NCBI RefSeq assembly: GCF_028867705.1
Contig: NZ_CP066171.1
Span: 1,178,001 to 1,242,000, forward strand
From: Thermoleophilum album
GTDB lineage: Bacteria > Actinomycetota > Thermoleophilia > Solirubrobacterales > Thermoleophilaceae
Direction: 5' to 3'
Length of the DNA stretch: 64,000 nucleotides
This document shows positions 26,674 to 34,031 of this stretch, one piece after another. The position numbers and the translations under genes are program-made. Position 1 is the stretch's first letter, and each line of letters starts with the position of its first letter. The notes below the pieces were generated by a model. The model was not told the origin of the DNA. It saw only the letters and a list, made by a program, of their open reading frames with translations, and searched no databases.

Positions 26674-26679
26674 ACCCTA
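26674..26679 (-). promoter_or_regulatory. Putative leaderless -10 box of aroC
   Basis: TAGGGT on the minus strand is followed by 8 nt and the aroC ATG at 26665. It lies directly after a terminator-like hairpin, which supports an independent promoter for the aro unit. Confidence 0.45.
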
Positions 26680-26716
26680 CCCCGGCTCGCGCGCCACAGG
26701 ACTCCGAGAAAGGGGG

Positions 26717-26749
26717 GCGGGCCGGCAACCCGGACGGGCACCGGCCCGC
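26717..26749 (-). terminator. Terminator-like hairpin after the pilus locus
   Basis: GCGGGCCGG (26717-26725) pairs perfectly with CCGGCCCGC (26741-26749) across a 15-nt loop. On the minus strand the stem is followed by CCCCC and TTTCTC, a weak T tract. It sits 22 bp after the stop of the secreted-protein gene and before aroC. Confidence 0.55.
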
Positions 26750-26770
26750 TGGTCAAGGTGTGCTCGCCTC

Positions 26771-28246
26771 CTACTGGAGCGAGTACCAGTTGGGCGAGCC
26801 GTCGAACGGCGCCCACGGACTGTCGAATGGGACGAAGCGGTTGCAGGTCCGCGCTCCCGTCGACGGCAGGCAGGGGTTGAAGGGATTCACGCGACCGTAA
26901 GTGCTCGCGTGGTGCGTCGCTGGCGGGGCCGGCAAGCCCGACGCCGGCTTGCAGTCCGTGCCAGCGTCGCGATCGTCGAGCCCCGAGGCAGCGATCCGGC
27001 TTAGCTCCTGGATGTTCGGGATGTCGTCGCGGTCCTGGTCGTCGGCGCCGTCGCGCACACCGTCACCGTCACTGTCGGGGTTGAGGAAGTCAGTGCCCTG
27101 GTAGGCGAGGTAGTAGGACTTCTCCTGGGAGTAGCAGCCCTCCCAGTACCCCGGCTGCATCCGACCGCGAGCCTCGTCGTAGTTGGTGAGGCCGTCGGCG
27201 TCCTCGTCGCGCTCGGCGTCCGACAACCAGCCGTTCCCGTCGAGGTCGTAGAGCCGCAGTTCCGACGGCTCTTCGGTGCCGTTGTGGTTGACGTCGACGA
27301 GCCCGAAGGTGCCGTAGCCGGGGATAGCGACGTTCCGGTACCCGGCCGACGAGGCCCAGGACAGGAACTCCGACCACTTCAAGTAGCCGGCCGCCGCTAG
27401 CCCGGGCGTGCGCGGGTCGCGCGACGACAAGATCGAGTACTGCTCGCCGTCCGAGTAGGTGAGCGGGAACAGCGTCCGCGCGGCACCGTGCGCGACCGTG
27501 TAGTTCCAGGCGCGGTACTCCTCGGCCTGGGTGAGGCCATCGCCGTCGTAGTCGGTCGCTGCGTCGCTCGGGTCGAGCGGGTTCGGGTACGGGCGCTTGC
27601 CGGGATACGGCAGCGACGCGTTCGGCGACTGGTAGTCGTCGTTGTTGAGGTCGACCGCCGACTTGTACTCGTACCCGTCGCTGATGCCGTCGCGGTCGGT
27701 GTCGGCGACGCAGGGGTCGGTCTTGAGCTGCGCCTCGAGAGCGGCATCGAGCAGGTCGCCGTCGACGTCGCCCGAGCACACGGGCTGGGTGGTACCACCG
27801 CCGCTGCCGCCGCTGCCACCGCTGCCACCGCCCGCGCTAGCGAGTGGCGTGACGACTGGCGAGAGGCGTCGCGGCGTCCACTTCGAGAACTTGCGGCCCA
27901 CTGCGACGCGCAAGGACAGGCGCGTTGCGCGCGGCTGGCCGCCGCTGACCTTGAGGATCTTCGCGACCGTGCGAGTCAACGTCACCACCAGCTTGCGCGA
28001 GCTGGCGCGCTTCGGCTTGACGAACGCGCTGCGTCCGCTCGCGCCGCGGAAGATCACCGTGTTGCGGCTCGCGCGGCTGCTGAAGTTGCGCCCCTTGATC
28101 GTGATCGTCGCACCGACCTTGGCGCGCATTGGCGAGACGCTCGTGACGACCGGCGTTGCACTCGCCGCCAGCGCCGGTGCGCCGAGCGCGGTGGCGCCGG
28201 CAAAGGCCACGAGAACGCCGAGAGCGATCCGTGCTCGCATTGGCAT
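26771..28246 (-). CDS. Secreted TIG-domain protein with calcium-binding repeats
   Basis: 491 residues. A signal peptide (MRARIALGVLVAFAGATALGAPALAA) is followed by an IPT/TIG-like domain (VTSVSPMRAKVGATITIKGRNFSS, about 33-120), a Gly/Ser linker, and several Asp-rich loops of the thrombospondin type 3 or dockerin kind (DTDRDGISDGYEY, DYDGDGLTQAEEY, DLDGNGWLSDAERDEDADGLTNYDEA, DSDGDGVRDGADDQDRDD). Cysteines in the second half may pair. It overlaps the stop of the pilus gene before it (TGATG), so it belongs to the pilus operon; a surface or pilus-associated adhesin is plausible but not proven. Confidence 0.8.
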   Translation of the reverse strand: MPMRARIALGVLVAFAGATALGAPALAASATPVVTSVSPMRAKVGATITIKGRNFSSRASRNTVIFRGASGRSAFVKPKRASSRKLVVTLTRTVAKILKVSGGQPRATRLSLRVAVGRKFSKWTPRRLSPVVTPLASAGGGSGGSGGSGGGTTQPVCSGDVDGDLLDAALEAQLKTDPCVADTDRDGISDGYEYKSAVDLNNDDYQSPNASLPYPGKRPYPNPLDPSDAATDYDGDGLTQAEEYRAWNYTVAHGAARTLFPLTYSDGEQYSILSSRDPRTPGLAAAGYLKWSEFLSWASSAGYRNVAIPGYGTFGLVDVNHNGTEEPSELRLYDLDGNGWLSDAERDEDADGLTNYDEARGRMQPGYWEGCYSQEKSYYLAYQGTDFLNPDSDGDGVRDGADDQDRDDIPNIQELSRIAASGLDDRDAGTDCKPASGLPAPPATHHASTYGRVNPFNPCLPSTGARTCNRFVPFDSPWAPFDGSPNWYSLQ

Positions 28247-29250
28247 CACTCTCCTCGGTTGGCCGCGCGCTCGGCGCGGGTTTCGCTGGTTACGACCGTG
28301 ACAAGATCGGTGAGGACGGGAAGCTCGAAACGGCGGAACATCTCGCCCGCACCCGCCTCCTCGCTTTCCGCATCGGCGCCGGCGCGCGCCGAGCGAGCGG
28401 TGGTCGACTGCTCGTCAGCTCGAGCGGACTTGGCGGACTTCGGCTCGATCTTCACGCGCCTGATCTGGTCGATCCGCAACAGGTACTCGTTGCCCTGGTC
28501 GTCGCGCAGCCGGTGCTCGTTACCAGGGCCGATGGTGAGGATCGCGCAGTCGTCCTTGGCCGGCTTGCAGCTGCCCTCGCCGGACGTCTTCTTGAGGCTC
28601 GCGTCGACCAGGAAGACAGCGTTGTCGCCGGCCCCTTCGACGCCCAGCAAGATCAGCTGCGGGCGGCTCTCGCTCGGCAGCATCGCGAGCTTGTCGAGAC
28701 CGCGGTAGCGCCGTGTGTTGTCGACCTTACCGAAGGTGAGGTCGACGACGTAGCGGTAGCTCGCGGTGGTGCGCTGCACCTTGGTGGTGCCGCTGCCCCC
28801 GCCGCTCGCACCGCCACCGCTGCTCGCACCGGTGCCGCCGCTTGCACCCGTGCCGCCGCTGTCGCCAGCTCCGCCGGCGCTAGAACCGCCCGACGAGCTG
28901 CCGCCGAGGGTCGGCAGCGAGCCGCTGCCGCTGGCGCTGCTGCCGCTGTTGGTCTGGAAGTCGACGCCGCGCGGTGGCCGGAAAGGATCCCGTGCCCGGA
29001 AGGTGTCGAGCCGCGATCCGCGCGCGTCGTTCTCGGCCGGCTCGAGCGCGAGCTTCGCGAGCTCGCTCTGCGTGGGCGGCTGGACAGGCGCGACGCTCGT
29101 CGCCGTGCCCCCACCCCCGCCGCTGCCGAGCAGCAACACCGGCAGGGCGACGAGGAGCACCACCAACCCGAGCGCGACCGGAAGCAGCCGACGCTCGCGC
29201 AGCTCGTACCAGATATCGGTTAGTTGCTCCTTGATCGCTTCGCTCTTCAT
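28246..29250 (-). CDS. Membrane-anchored pilus assembly protein, PilP-like position
   Basis: 334 residues from ATG 29250. A short cytoplasmic N-terminus and one membrane segment (LLPVALGLVVLLVALPVLLLG, about 22-42) are followed by a long Gly/Ser-rich linker (about 95-160) and a C-terminal soluble domain with YRYVVDLTFGKVDNTRRYRGLDKL and ILTIGPGNEHRLRDDQGNEYLLRIDQI. Gene order after pilM-N-O suggests the PilP-type partner of PilN/PilO, but sequence similarity to PilP is not evident and no PilQ secretin exists here, as expected for an organism without an outer membrane. It starts 4 bp after pilO. Confidence 0.72.
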   Translation of the reverse strand: MKSEAIKEQLTDIWYELRERRLLPVALGLVVLLVALPVLLLGSGGGGGTATSVAPVQPPTQSELAKLALEPAENDARGSRLDTFRARDPFRPPRGVDFQTNSGSSASGSGSLPTLGGSSSGGSSAGGAGDSGGTGASGGTGASSGGGASGGGSGTTKVQRTTASYRYVVDLTFGKVDNTRRYRGLDKLAMLPSESRPQLILLGVEGAGDNAVFLVDASLKKTSGEGSCKPAKDDCAILTIGPGNEHRLRDDQGNEYLLRIDQIRRVKIEPKSAKSARADEQSTTARSARAGADAESEEAGAGEMFRRFELPVLTDLVTVVTSETRAERAANRGE

Positions 29251-29254
29251 CGCT

Positions 29255-30235
29255 TCACCGGGCGGCCGTGGCGGCGGGCGTGGCGGTACCCGACGAGCTG
29301 CCCGTCGCCTGGTTTGACACGGTCGTCGACGGGGCCGGGCCCTGCGGCGTGGCGCCACCCGTCGCTCCCTGCGACTTGGGTGCGAGGTAGACGTTGGCCA
29401 CGAGCTCGGCCCCCACCTGTGGGAACTTCTCTTCGTCGCTGGTGAAGCGCAGGGACTCGACGGTGAGCAGGCGCCCGCGCACCAGCAGGCGGTCACCCGC
29501 AACCCGCACGAAGCGCTTCAGACGGTGGAAGAAGTCGGCTAGGCGCAGAAAGTCGCCGTTGAAGGTGAGGGTGACTTGCACCGAGTCGAGCGCGCCCGAA
29601 GCGGTGGTGGCTGCGCCCTGGCCTTGCGCCCCACCGGCCGCCGCCCCGCCCCCGACGGGCAGCCCGCTGCCCGAGGACGTGGAGGTCTGCGTGTCGGAGG
29701 GGTTCACGCCCGACTGCTCGGCGGCCTGGTTGCGCTGGGCGCTCGCCTGGCTTGCGTTGTTGGCCGCTTCGGCGGCCTGCCCGGGCTGGCTCTGGGCCTG
29801 CTGGCCTCCGGCCGCAGCGGGAGGCTGCGAGCTGCCCGTGCCGGTCTGAGCGTTGCCGGAGGCGCCCGGATTGGCCGGATTCGCCGCCTGTGCGCTCTGG
29901 CGTTCGCCGACCTCGATCTTGGTGAACTTGACTCCCGTCCCCTTGGCAGCGGAGTCGAGCTGTACGAGCACGGTTTCCATGTCGAGATCGGCGGGGATCG
30001 CCTTACCGAGCTTCACGACGACGGCGTAGTCGCGTTCGAAGTTCGCGCGGTTCGCCTGCAGCTGCGCGAGCTGCTGGCGAGCGGCGTCGCGCGCCTGCTC
30101 CTGCTGCTGAAGCTCCTCGCCGGCCTTCGCTGCTTCATCCCGCTTCGGGGAGAGCAGCAGGAACCAGTAGGCGACGATCAGCAGAACGGGAAGGACGAAG
30201 GTGAGGATCTTGCGATCGCGGTCTGTGAGCGTCAC
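29255..30235 (-). CDS. pilO: PilO-like type IV pilus inner-membrane protein
   Basis: 326 residues. Short N-terminus, one membrane helix (ILTFVLPVLLIVAYWFLLLSP, about 10-30), a coiled coil (EAAKAGEELQQQEQARDAARQQLAQLQANRANFERDYAV), then a ferredoxin-like domain split by a long Ala/Gln/Gly/Ser insertion (about 115-210), resuming with VQVTLTFNGDFLRLADFFHRLKRFVRV, the hallmark of PilO. The tail is low-complexity again. The GTG start overlaps the pilN stop (GTGA). It forms the membrane alignment complex with PilN. Confidence 0.85.
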   Translation of the reverse strand: MTLTDRDRKILTFVLPVLLIVAYWFLLLSPKRDEAAKAGEELQQQEQARDAARQQLAQLQANRANFERDYAVVVKLGKAIPADLDMETVLVQLDSAAKGTGVKFTKIEVGERQSAQAANPANPGASGNAQTGTGSSQPPAAAGGQQAQSQPGQAAEAANNASQASAQRNQAAEQSGVNPSDTQTSTSSGSGLPVGGGAAAGGAQGQGAATTASGALDSVQVTLTFNGDFLRLADFFHRLKRFVRVAGDRLLVRGRLLTVESLRFTSDEEKFPQVGAELVANVYLAPKSQGATGGATPQGPAPSTTVSNQATGSSSGTATPAATAAR

Positions 30236-30915
30236 GAGCCGCCTCCGAGCTTCGCGGGGACTTTGTTGCTGCCCTCGGGCGCTTCGTCAGCCGGGGGCGC
30301 CGGGGTGAAGGTCAAGCGGACCTCGAACTTGTAGAAGGAGCCACAGTTGCTCGGCGAGGGCCGCTCGCCGGCTTGGTCCTGGCCCGACGAGACGAGCTCG
30401 ACGTCCTTGACCCGGTGCAGCTGGCGCAACCGCACCATCAGCCGTGCCACCTCGGTCTGCGAGCGCAAGCAACCAGCGAGACGCGCTTGCGGCTCGCTCG
30501 CCGTTTGTTGTGCGGCGGTCGGCTGAGCGGTCGCGCTGCTCTGCAGCCCCGACACCGAAGCTTCCGCTTCCTGCAGCCAGCCGCTGCGCGGCATAACCAG
30601 CGACACCTCGCGCAGGAATCGCTCCCAGTCGAAGCGTTGTGACGCCAGCTGGCGGACGGCCTGCTCGCGCGCTTGTTTCATCTGCGCGAACTGGCCGAAC
30701 GCGCCGAGCTGCGCAGCTTGCGCTTGCAGCTGTTGCGCCTCGAGGCGCGCCTGCTCGGCCTTGTCGCGCCGTTCGCTCGCCTGCCGCGCGGTCAGGGCGT
30801 AGAGGCCGACCATCACCACGAGCACGGCCAGCGCGGCGACGACGATCTGGGCACGGCGACCGTCGCTTTTGCGCGCCCGCCGGCGCTTGTCGGGAAGCAG
30901 GTTTACTGGCCTCAC
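30232..30915 (-). CDS. pilN: PilN-like type IV pilus inner-membrane protein
   Basis: 227 residues from GTG 30915. The cytoplasmic tip MRPVNLLPDKRRR is the conserved PilN motif that binds the PilM groove. A membrane helix (about 25-45), a coiled coil rich in Gln, Ala and Arg, and a periplasmic-side domain with FDWERFLREVSLVMPRSGWLQ follow. Cysteines in LAGCLRSQTEV and SNCGSFYKF may form a disulfide. Start and stop both overlap neighbours (GTGA junctions with pilM and pilO). Confidence 0.88.
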   Translation of the reverse strand: MRPVNLLPDKRRRARKSDGRRAQIVVAALAVLVVMVGLYALTARQASERRDKAEQARLEAQQLQAQAAQLGAFGQFAQMKQAREQAVRQLASQRFDWERFLREVSLVMPRSGWLQEAEASVSGLQSSATAQPTAAQQTASEPQARLAGCLRSQTEVARLMVRLRQLHRVKDVELVSSGQDQAGERPSPSNCGSFYKFEVRLTFTPAPPADEAPEGSNKVPAKLGGGS

Positions 30916-31853
30916 GATTGACCTCCGAGAGCGAGCCCTGCGGCCACGGTGAAGCGCGTCGGGTCGTGCGCTGCCCGCCCCTCGGGATCGAGACCGGGCA
31001 GCGGATCGGCGATCGCCACCGGCAGTGCCAGATGAGCGGCGAGGTCGCCGACGAGTACCTCGTCGCGCGAACCGGGACCCGACAGCACCACCTCCTCCAC
31101 CGGTGGCGAGCCCGGCTGCGCCATGTAGTAGTCGATCGACAAGCGGATCTCGTCGGCGAGACGATCGGCGCTGCCCTCGTCGTCCCAGTGCGTCGCGACA
31201 GTGCGCGTGAACAGGCACGCGGGTCCGCGCGCGATAGCGAGGTTGGTGATGCCGCCGAGATGGCAGTAGACGCGCGCCCCGCCGGTGCCCGGTTCGGTGC
31301 CGGCACCGTTGGCGCGGGTCAGTACACGCACGAGGGCGAAAGCGTCGAGGTCGAGCCCCAAGGGGCGCAGACCGGCCGCCTTGACGGCGGCGACGAGCTC
31401 CTCCACCATCGACCGTCGCGCCGCCACGACGATCACGCGCATGCGCTCGGCGCCGGTCTCGTCGGTGTTGGTGTCGATCGGCTGATAGTCGAGAACCGCT
31501 TCCTCGAGGGGCATCGCTATCGCCTCGGAAGCCTGGAAGCGGATCGCCGCCTCGAGCTCCTCCTCGTCATCGATCGGTGGCAGATCGACGAGGCGAACGA
31601 CGATCTGCTGGTTGGCGACCCCGAGCCAAACGTCGCGACCGAGCTCGGCGGTGCGCGCGAACTCGCGCAATGCTGCGGCGAGACCCTCCTTGTCGCGAAC
31701 CTCGCCGTCGACAACCAGACCTTGCGGGAGGTCGTGCGAGGCGGCCTTGACCACCCGTCCGCCAGCGAGTTCGCAAGCTGCCAGGTAGCGGCCGTCGATA
31801 TCGAGACCGGTTGTTCCGCGTGACGACGGTCGGCGGAAAAGCGATGGAGACAT
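30912..31853 (-). CDS. pilM: PilM-like actin-fold pilus assembly ATPase
   Basis: 313 residues from ATG 31853. FtsA/actin-like fold: TGLDIDGRYLAACELAGGRVV near the start, VWLGVANQQIVVRLVDLPPIDDEEELEAAIRFQASEAIAMPLEEAVLDYQ (typical PilM), RMRVIVVAARRSMVEELV, GLDLDAFALVR, and the late VVLSGPGS and ADPLPGLD segments. It sits on the cytoplasmic face and binds the PilN N-terminus. The frame is open to 31904, but the first 17 residues lack family sequence. It begins 163 bp after pilD; that gap holds no clear gene. Confidence 0.88.
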   Translation of the reverse strand: MSPSLFRRPSSRGTTGLDIDGRYLAACELAGGRVVKAASHDLPQGLVVDGEVRDKEGLAAALREFARTAELGRDVWLGVANQQIVVRLVDLPPIDDEEELEAAIRFQASEAIAMPLEEAVLDYQPIDTNTDETGAERMRVIVVAARRSMVEELVAAVKAAGLRPLGLDLDAFALVRVLTRANGAGTEPGTGGARVYCHLGGITNLAIARGPACLFTRTVATHWDDEGSADRLADEIRLSIDYYMAQPGSPPVEEVVLSGPGSRDEVLVGDLAAHLALPVAIADPLPGLDPEGRAAHDPTRFTVAAGLALGGQS

Positions 31854-32016
31854 TCGGCAGAGGAAGTCGTTTGCTGAGGGGAGGTACGAAGGGAGTCCTT
31901 CCACGTATCGGCAAACCGTCGGAGCGCTTGAATTTCTTCGACGGCTGGTCGATGTCGTGCAACGCGCCGTCCGCCGGCGCGACGTCGCGCGACCGCAGCT
32001 GCCGTTCGCGCCCGGT

Positions 32017-32787
32017 CTACGAGAGGAACCGGTCGACGTAGAGATCGACCAGCTCGGGGCCGGCGAGTATCCCGACCAGCGCGCCCAACGCGAGGAAGGG
32101 ACCGAACGGGACTCCGCGCTTGCGCGCTCCGCGCCCCTCGCGGGCGATCAAGACGATCCCCACCACAGCGCCCACCAGGAAGGCGACGAACAGCGCCGGA
32201 ATCACGCCCACGCCAAGGTACAGCCCGAGCACGCCGGCGAGCTTCACGTCCCCCATCCCCATGCCGGCTGGGTAGGCGAGCGCAACGACGAAGAGCGCCA
32301 AGAACGCACCCGCGGCGGCGGCGGCCAGTTCGACGAGCTCGGAGCGCGCGACGAGCGGCGCCGCGATCAGCGCGTAGGCAAGCGCCGCGAGCACGAGGCG
32401 GTTGGGAATGATCCGCCGCTCGAGGTCGATCACCGCCACGGCGATGAGAAGAGCGGATAGCGGCAGCCAGAGGGCGAGACGCGAGTCGGGCCAGCGCGCC
32501 GCCGTCACCGCCGCGAACACGAAGGCTGTAAGCCCCTCGACGGTCAGGTAGCGACGCGGGATCGCCGCGCTGCAGTGGCGACAGCGGCCACGCAGCAGAA
32601 GGAACGAAACGACGGGGATGTTGTCGTAAGCCGCGATCGGCTGGTGGCAGGCGGGGCAGCGGGAGCGCGGCCGAAGCAAAGATTCCCCACGTGGAAGTCG
32701 GTAGGCGACGACGTTGAGGAAGCTGCCGACGCAAGCGCCCACGACGAGCGCCACCGCGACCGCTACACCTGTCGGCAACTCCCCCAC
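32017..32787 (-). CDS. pilD: Prepilin peptidase / N-methyltransferase
   Basis: 256 residues with about eight membrane segments. The bifunctional enzyme cleaves the prepilin leader and methylates the new N-terminus. The N-terminal cytoplasmic loop has the four-cysteine zinc site (CPAC ... CRHC) in the methyltransferase region, and both catalytic aspartates are visible: AVIDLERRIIPN and GMGMGDVKLAG (GxGD signature). The GTG at 32787 lies downstream of a strong hairpin after pilA, so part of its mRNA may be cut off there. Confidence 0.94.
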   Translation of the reverse strand: MGELPTGVAVAVALVVGACVGSFLNVVAYRLPRGESLLRPRSRCPACHQPIAAYDNIPVVSFLLLRGRCRHCSAAIPRRYLTVEGLTAFVFAAVTAARWPDSRLALWLPLSALLIAVAVIDLERRIIPNRLVLAALAYALIAAPLVARSELVELAAAAAGAFLALFVVALAYPAGMGMGDVKLAGVLGLYLGVGVIPALFVAFLVGAVVGIVLIAREGRGARKRGVPFGPFLALGALVGILAGPELVDLYVDRFLS

Positions 32788-32812
32788 TTTCGCCTACCGG
32801 TTCGACAAAGAA

Positions 32813-32838
32813 CGGGGCGGGCCTTCCGGCCCGCCCCG
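32813..32838 (-). terminator. Strong GNRA-capped hairpin between pilA and pilD
   Basis: GGGGCGGGCC (32814-32823) and GGCCCGCCCC (32828-32837) pair perfectly, with one further C-G pair at the base; the minus-strand loop is GGAA. The following GTTCTTTG is moderately T-rich. It probably terminates or attenuates pilin transcription, giving more pilA than pilD message. Confidence 0.65.
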
Positions 32839-32864
32839 CAGCGAAGGACGTCGCTGTCGACCGA

Positions 32865-33296
32865 CTACCACTGACCGTTGTTCGGGCATCCACCCTGGCC
32901 TGCCGTCTGGCAGGTACGCGTCACGGTCGACCCGTTCTTCGTGTACGTGAACGTGTTACCGGAGCGCGAACGGCCGACCAGCGTGTAGGAGTTCGCACCG
33001 CCGACGGTGATCTCCACCTGACCCTGGCCGTTCCCGATTGGGATGCCCGAGTTCTGCACGTCCTGGGACGTGTCGCAGCCGACGTAGGTCTCGCTGTTGG
33101 TGAAGCACGACTCCATGTGCGACACCAGGTTGCGGACCGCCGACTTGATCTCGGCGTCCTGACCCTTCTGCCGCTGCCCCAAGAACGCCGGCAGCGCGAT
33201 CGCGGCCAGAATGCCGATGATCAGAATCACGACGAGCAGCTCGATCAGCGTGAAGCCTCGCTCGCTGCTCATCCGCTCGCGGAGCGTGCGCAACAT
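32865..33296 (-). CDS. pilA: Type IV major pilin precursor
   Basis: 143 residues. A short charged leader ends at the prepilin site RG/FTLIELLVVILIIGILAAIALPAFLG, with Glu5 of the mature protein present. The mature part has about 120 residues with a four-cysteine pattern (ESCFTNSETYVGCDTS and TRTCQTAGQGGCPNN) that may give disulfides, and NS-rich beta segments. ATG 33296 is favoured over ATG 33317 because a strong ribosome site (GGAGGAGGT) lies 10 nt before it. The leader upstream contains a 12-bp inverted repeat. PilD is the processing enzyme. Confidence 0.94.
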   Translation of the reverse strand: MLRTLRERMSSERGFTLIELLVVILIIGILAAIALPAFLGQRQKGQDAEIKSAVRNLVSHMESCFTNSETYVGCDTSQDVQNSGIPIGNGQGQVEITVGGANSYTLVGRSRSGNTFTYTKNGSTVTRTCQTAGQGGCPNNGQW

Positions 33297-33401
33297 GTTG
33301 CTTGCTACCTCCTCCATGAGGGGTCGTTTGGCCTGGGTCCCGAGCACCCCCGACCGCCTTCCGATCGCCCGGTTGCACGGACAGGGGACGAAGCCCGGGT
33401 G

Positions 33402-33470
33402 TCGTTGGGATCGGCGTCGCCCCCGCGCCGCTTTAGGCCACAAGGCACTTATTTGGCGCGATCCCAACGA
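33402..33470. repeat. 12-bp inverted repeat upstream of pilA
   Basis: TCGTTGGGATCG (33402-33413) is the exact reverse complement of CGATCCCAACGA (33459-33470), with 45 bp between. The enclosed sequence holds the most AT-rich stretch before pilA (AAATAAG on the minus strand), where a promoter would be expected. It may be a paired operator or a leader RNA stem; the arms lie 106 bp or more before the pilA start. Confidence 0.55.
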
Positions 33471-33555
33471 GTGTTCGACCGCGTGGAAAAGCGAACGCCT
33501 GCTGCGGCGGTGCCCGTCAGCGCGCGTGCAGCGAGCGTGCAGCTTGCGACTGCGC

Positions 33556-33975
33556 TCAGGCGCCCGGATCCGGATCGCCGGGCGCGTCGCGCGTAATGGT
33601 CGCGCCCTCGCGTCCGCAGACCGGGCAGGTGTCGCCGGCCGCGAGCGTGCGCTCCGAGCAGTAGTAGCAATCCGTGACCTGCTCGAGCACACCGAGGAGC
33701 TCGCCGACGCGACACACGAGCAAGCGCTCCTCGTCGACCTCCACCCACACCCCCGCCGACGCCGGGAACACCACGTGATCGCCGGGCTTGACCGGCATCT
33801 TCACGCCGACGTGCGCCCACCAGTCGAGACCCGGCCCTACCGCGAGCACGATGCCGTGCTGTGGAGGCGGCTCGTCGGTACCGGGCGGGACGATAAGCCC
33901 GGACCGCCGGACACGGTCGGGCTCGAGCTCCTTGATCACCACACGGTCGAACAGCGGGCGCAGCTGGTGACGCAT
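33556..33975 (-). CDS. GroES-like co-chaperonin fold with C-terminal zinc ribbon
   Basis: 139 residues. The first 100 align with GroES/Cpn10: LRPLFDRVVIKELEPD, a mobile-loop-like SGLIVPPG, GIVLAVGPG, VKPGDHVVFPASAGVWVEVDEERLLVCRVGELLGVL. A zinc ribbon is added at the C-terminus (C103, C106, C117, C120 in CYYC ... CPVC), which normal GroES lacks. No groEL is adjacent. It lies between thiC and pilA in the same direction. A chaperonin cofactor variant or a separate regulatory protein are both possible. Confidence 0.82.
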   Translation of the reverse strand: MRHQLRPLFDRVVIKELEPDRVRRSGLIVPPGTDEPPPQHGIVLAVGPGLDWWAHVGVKMPVKPGDHVVFPASAGVWVEVDEERLLVCRVGELLGVLEQVTDCYYCSERTLAAGDTCPVCGREGATITRDAPGDPDPGA

Positions 33976-34031
33976 CGCCGCGAAGAGTAGGGCGCGCGCC
34001 GCGTGTCGCGCCGTCAGCGTGCCGCCGCGGC

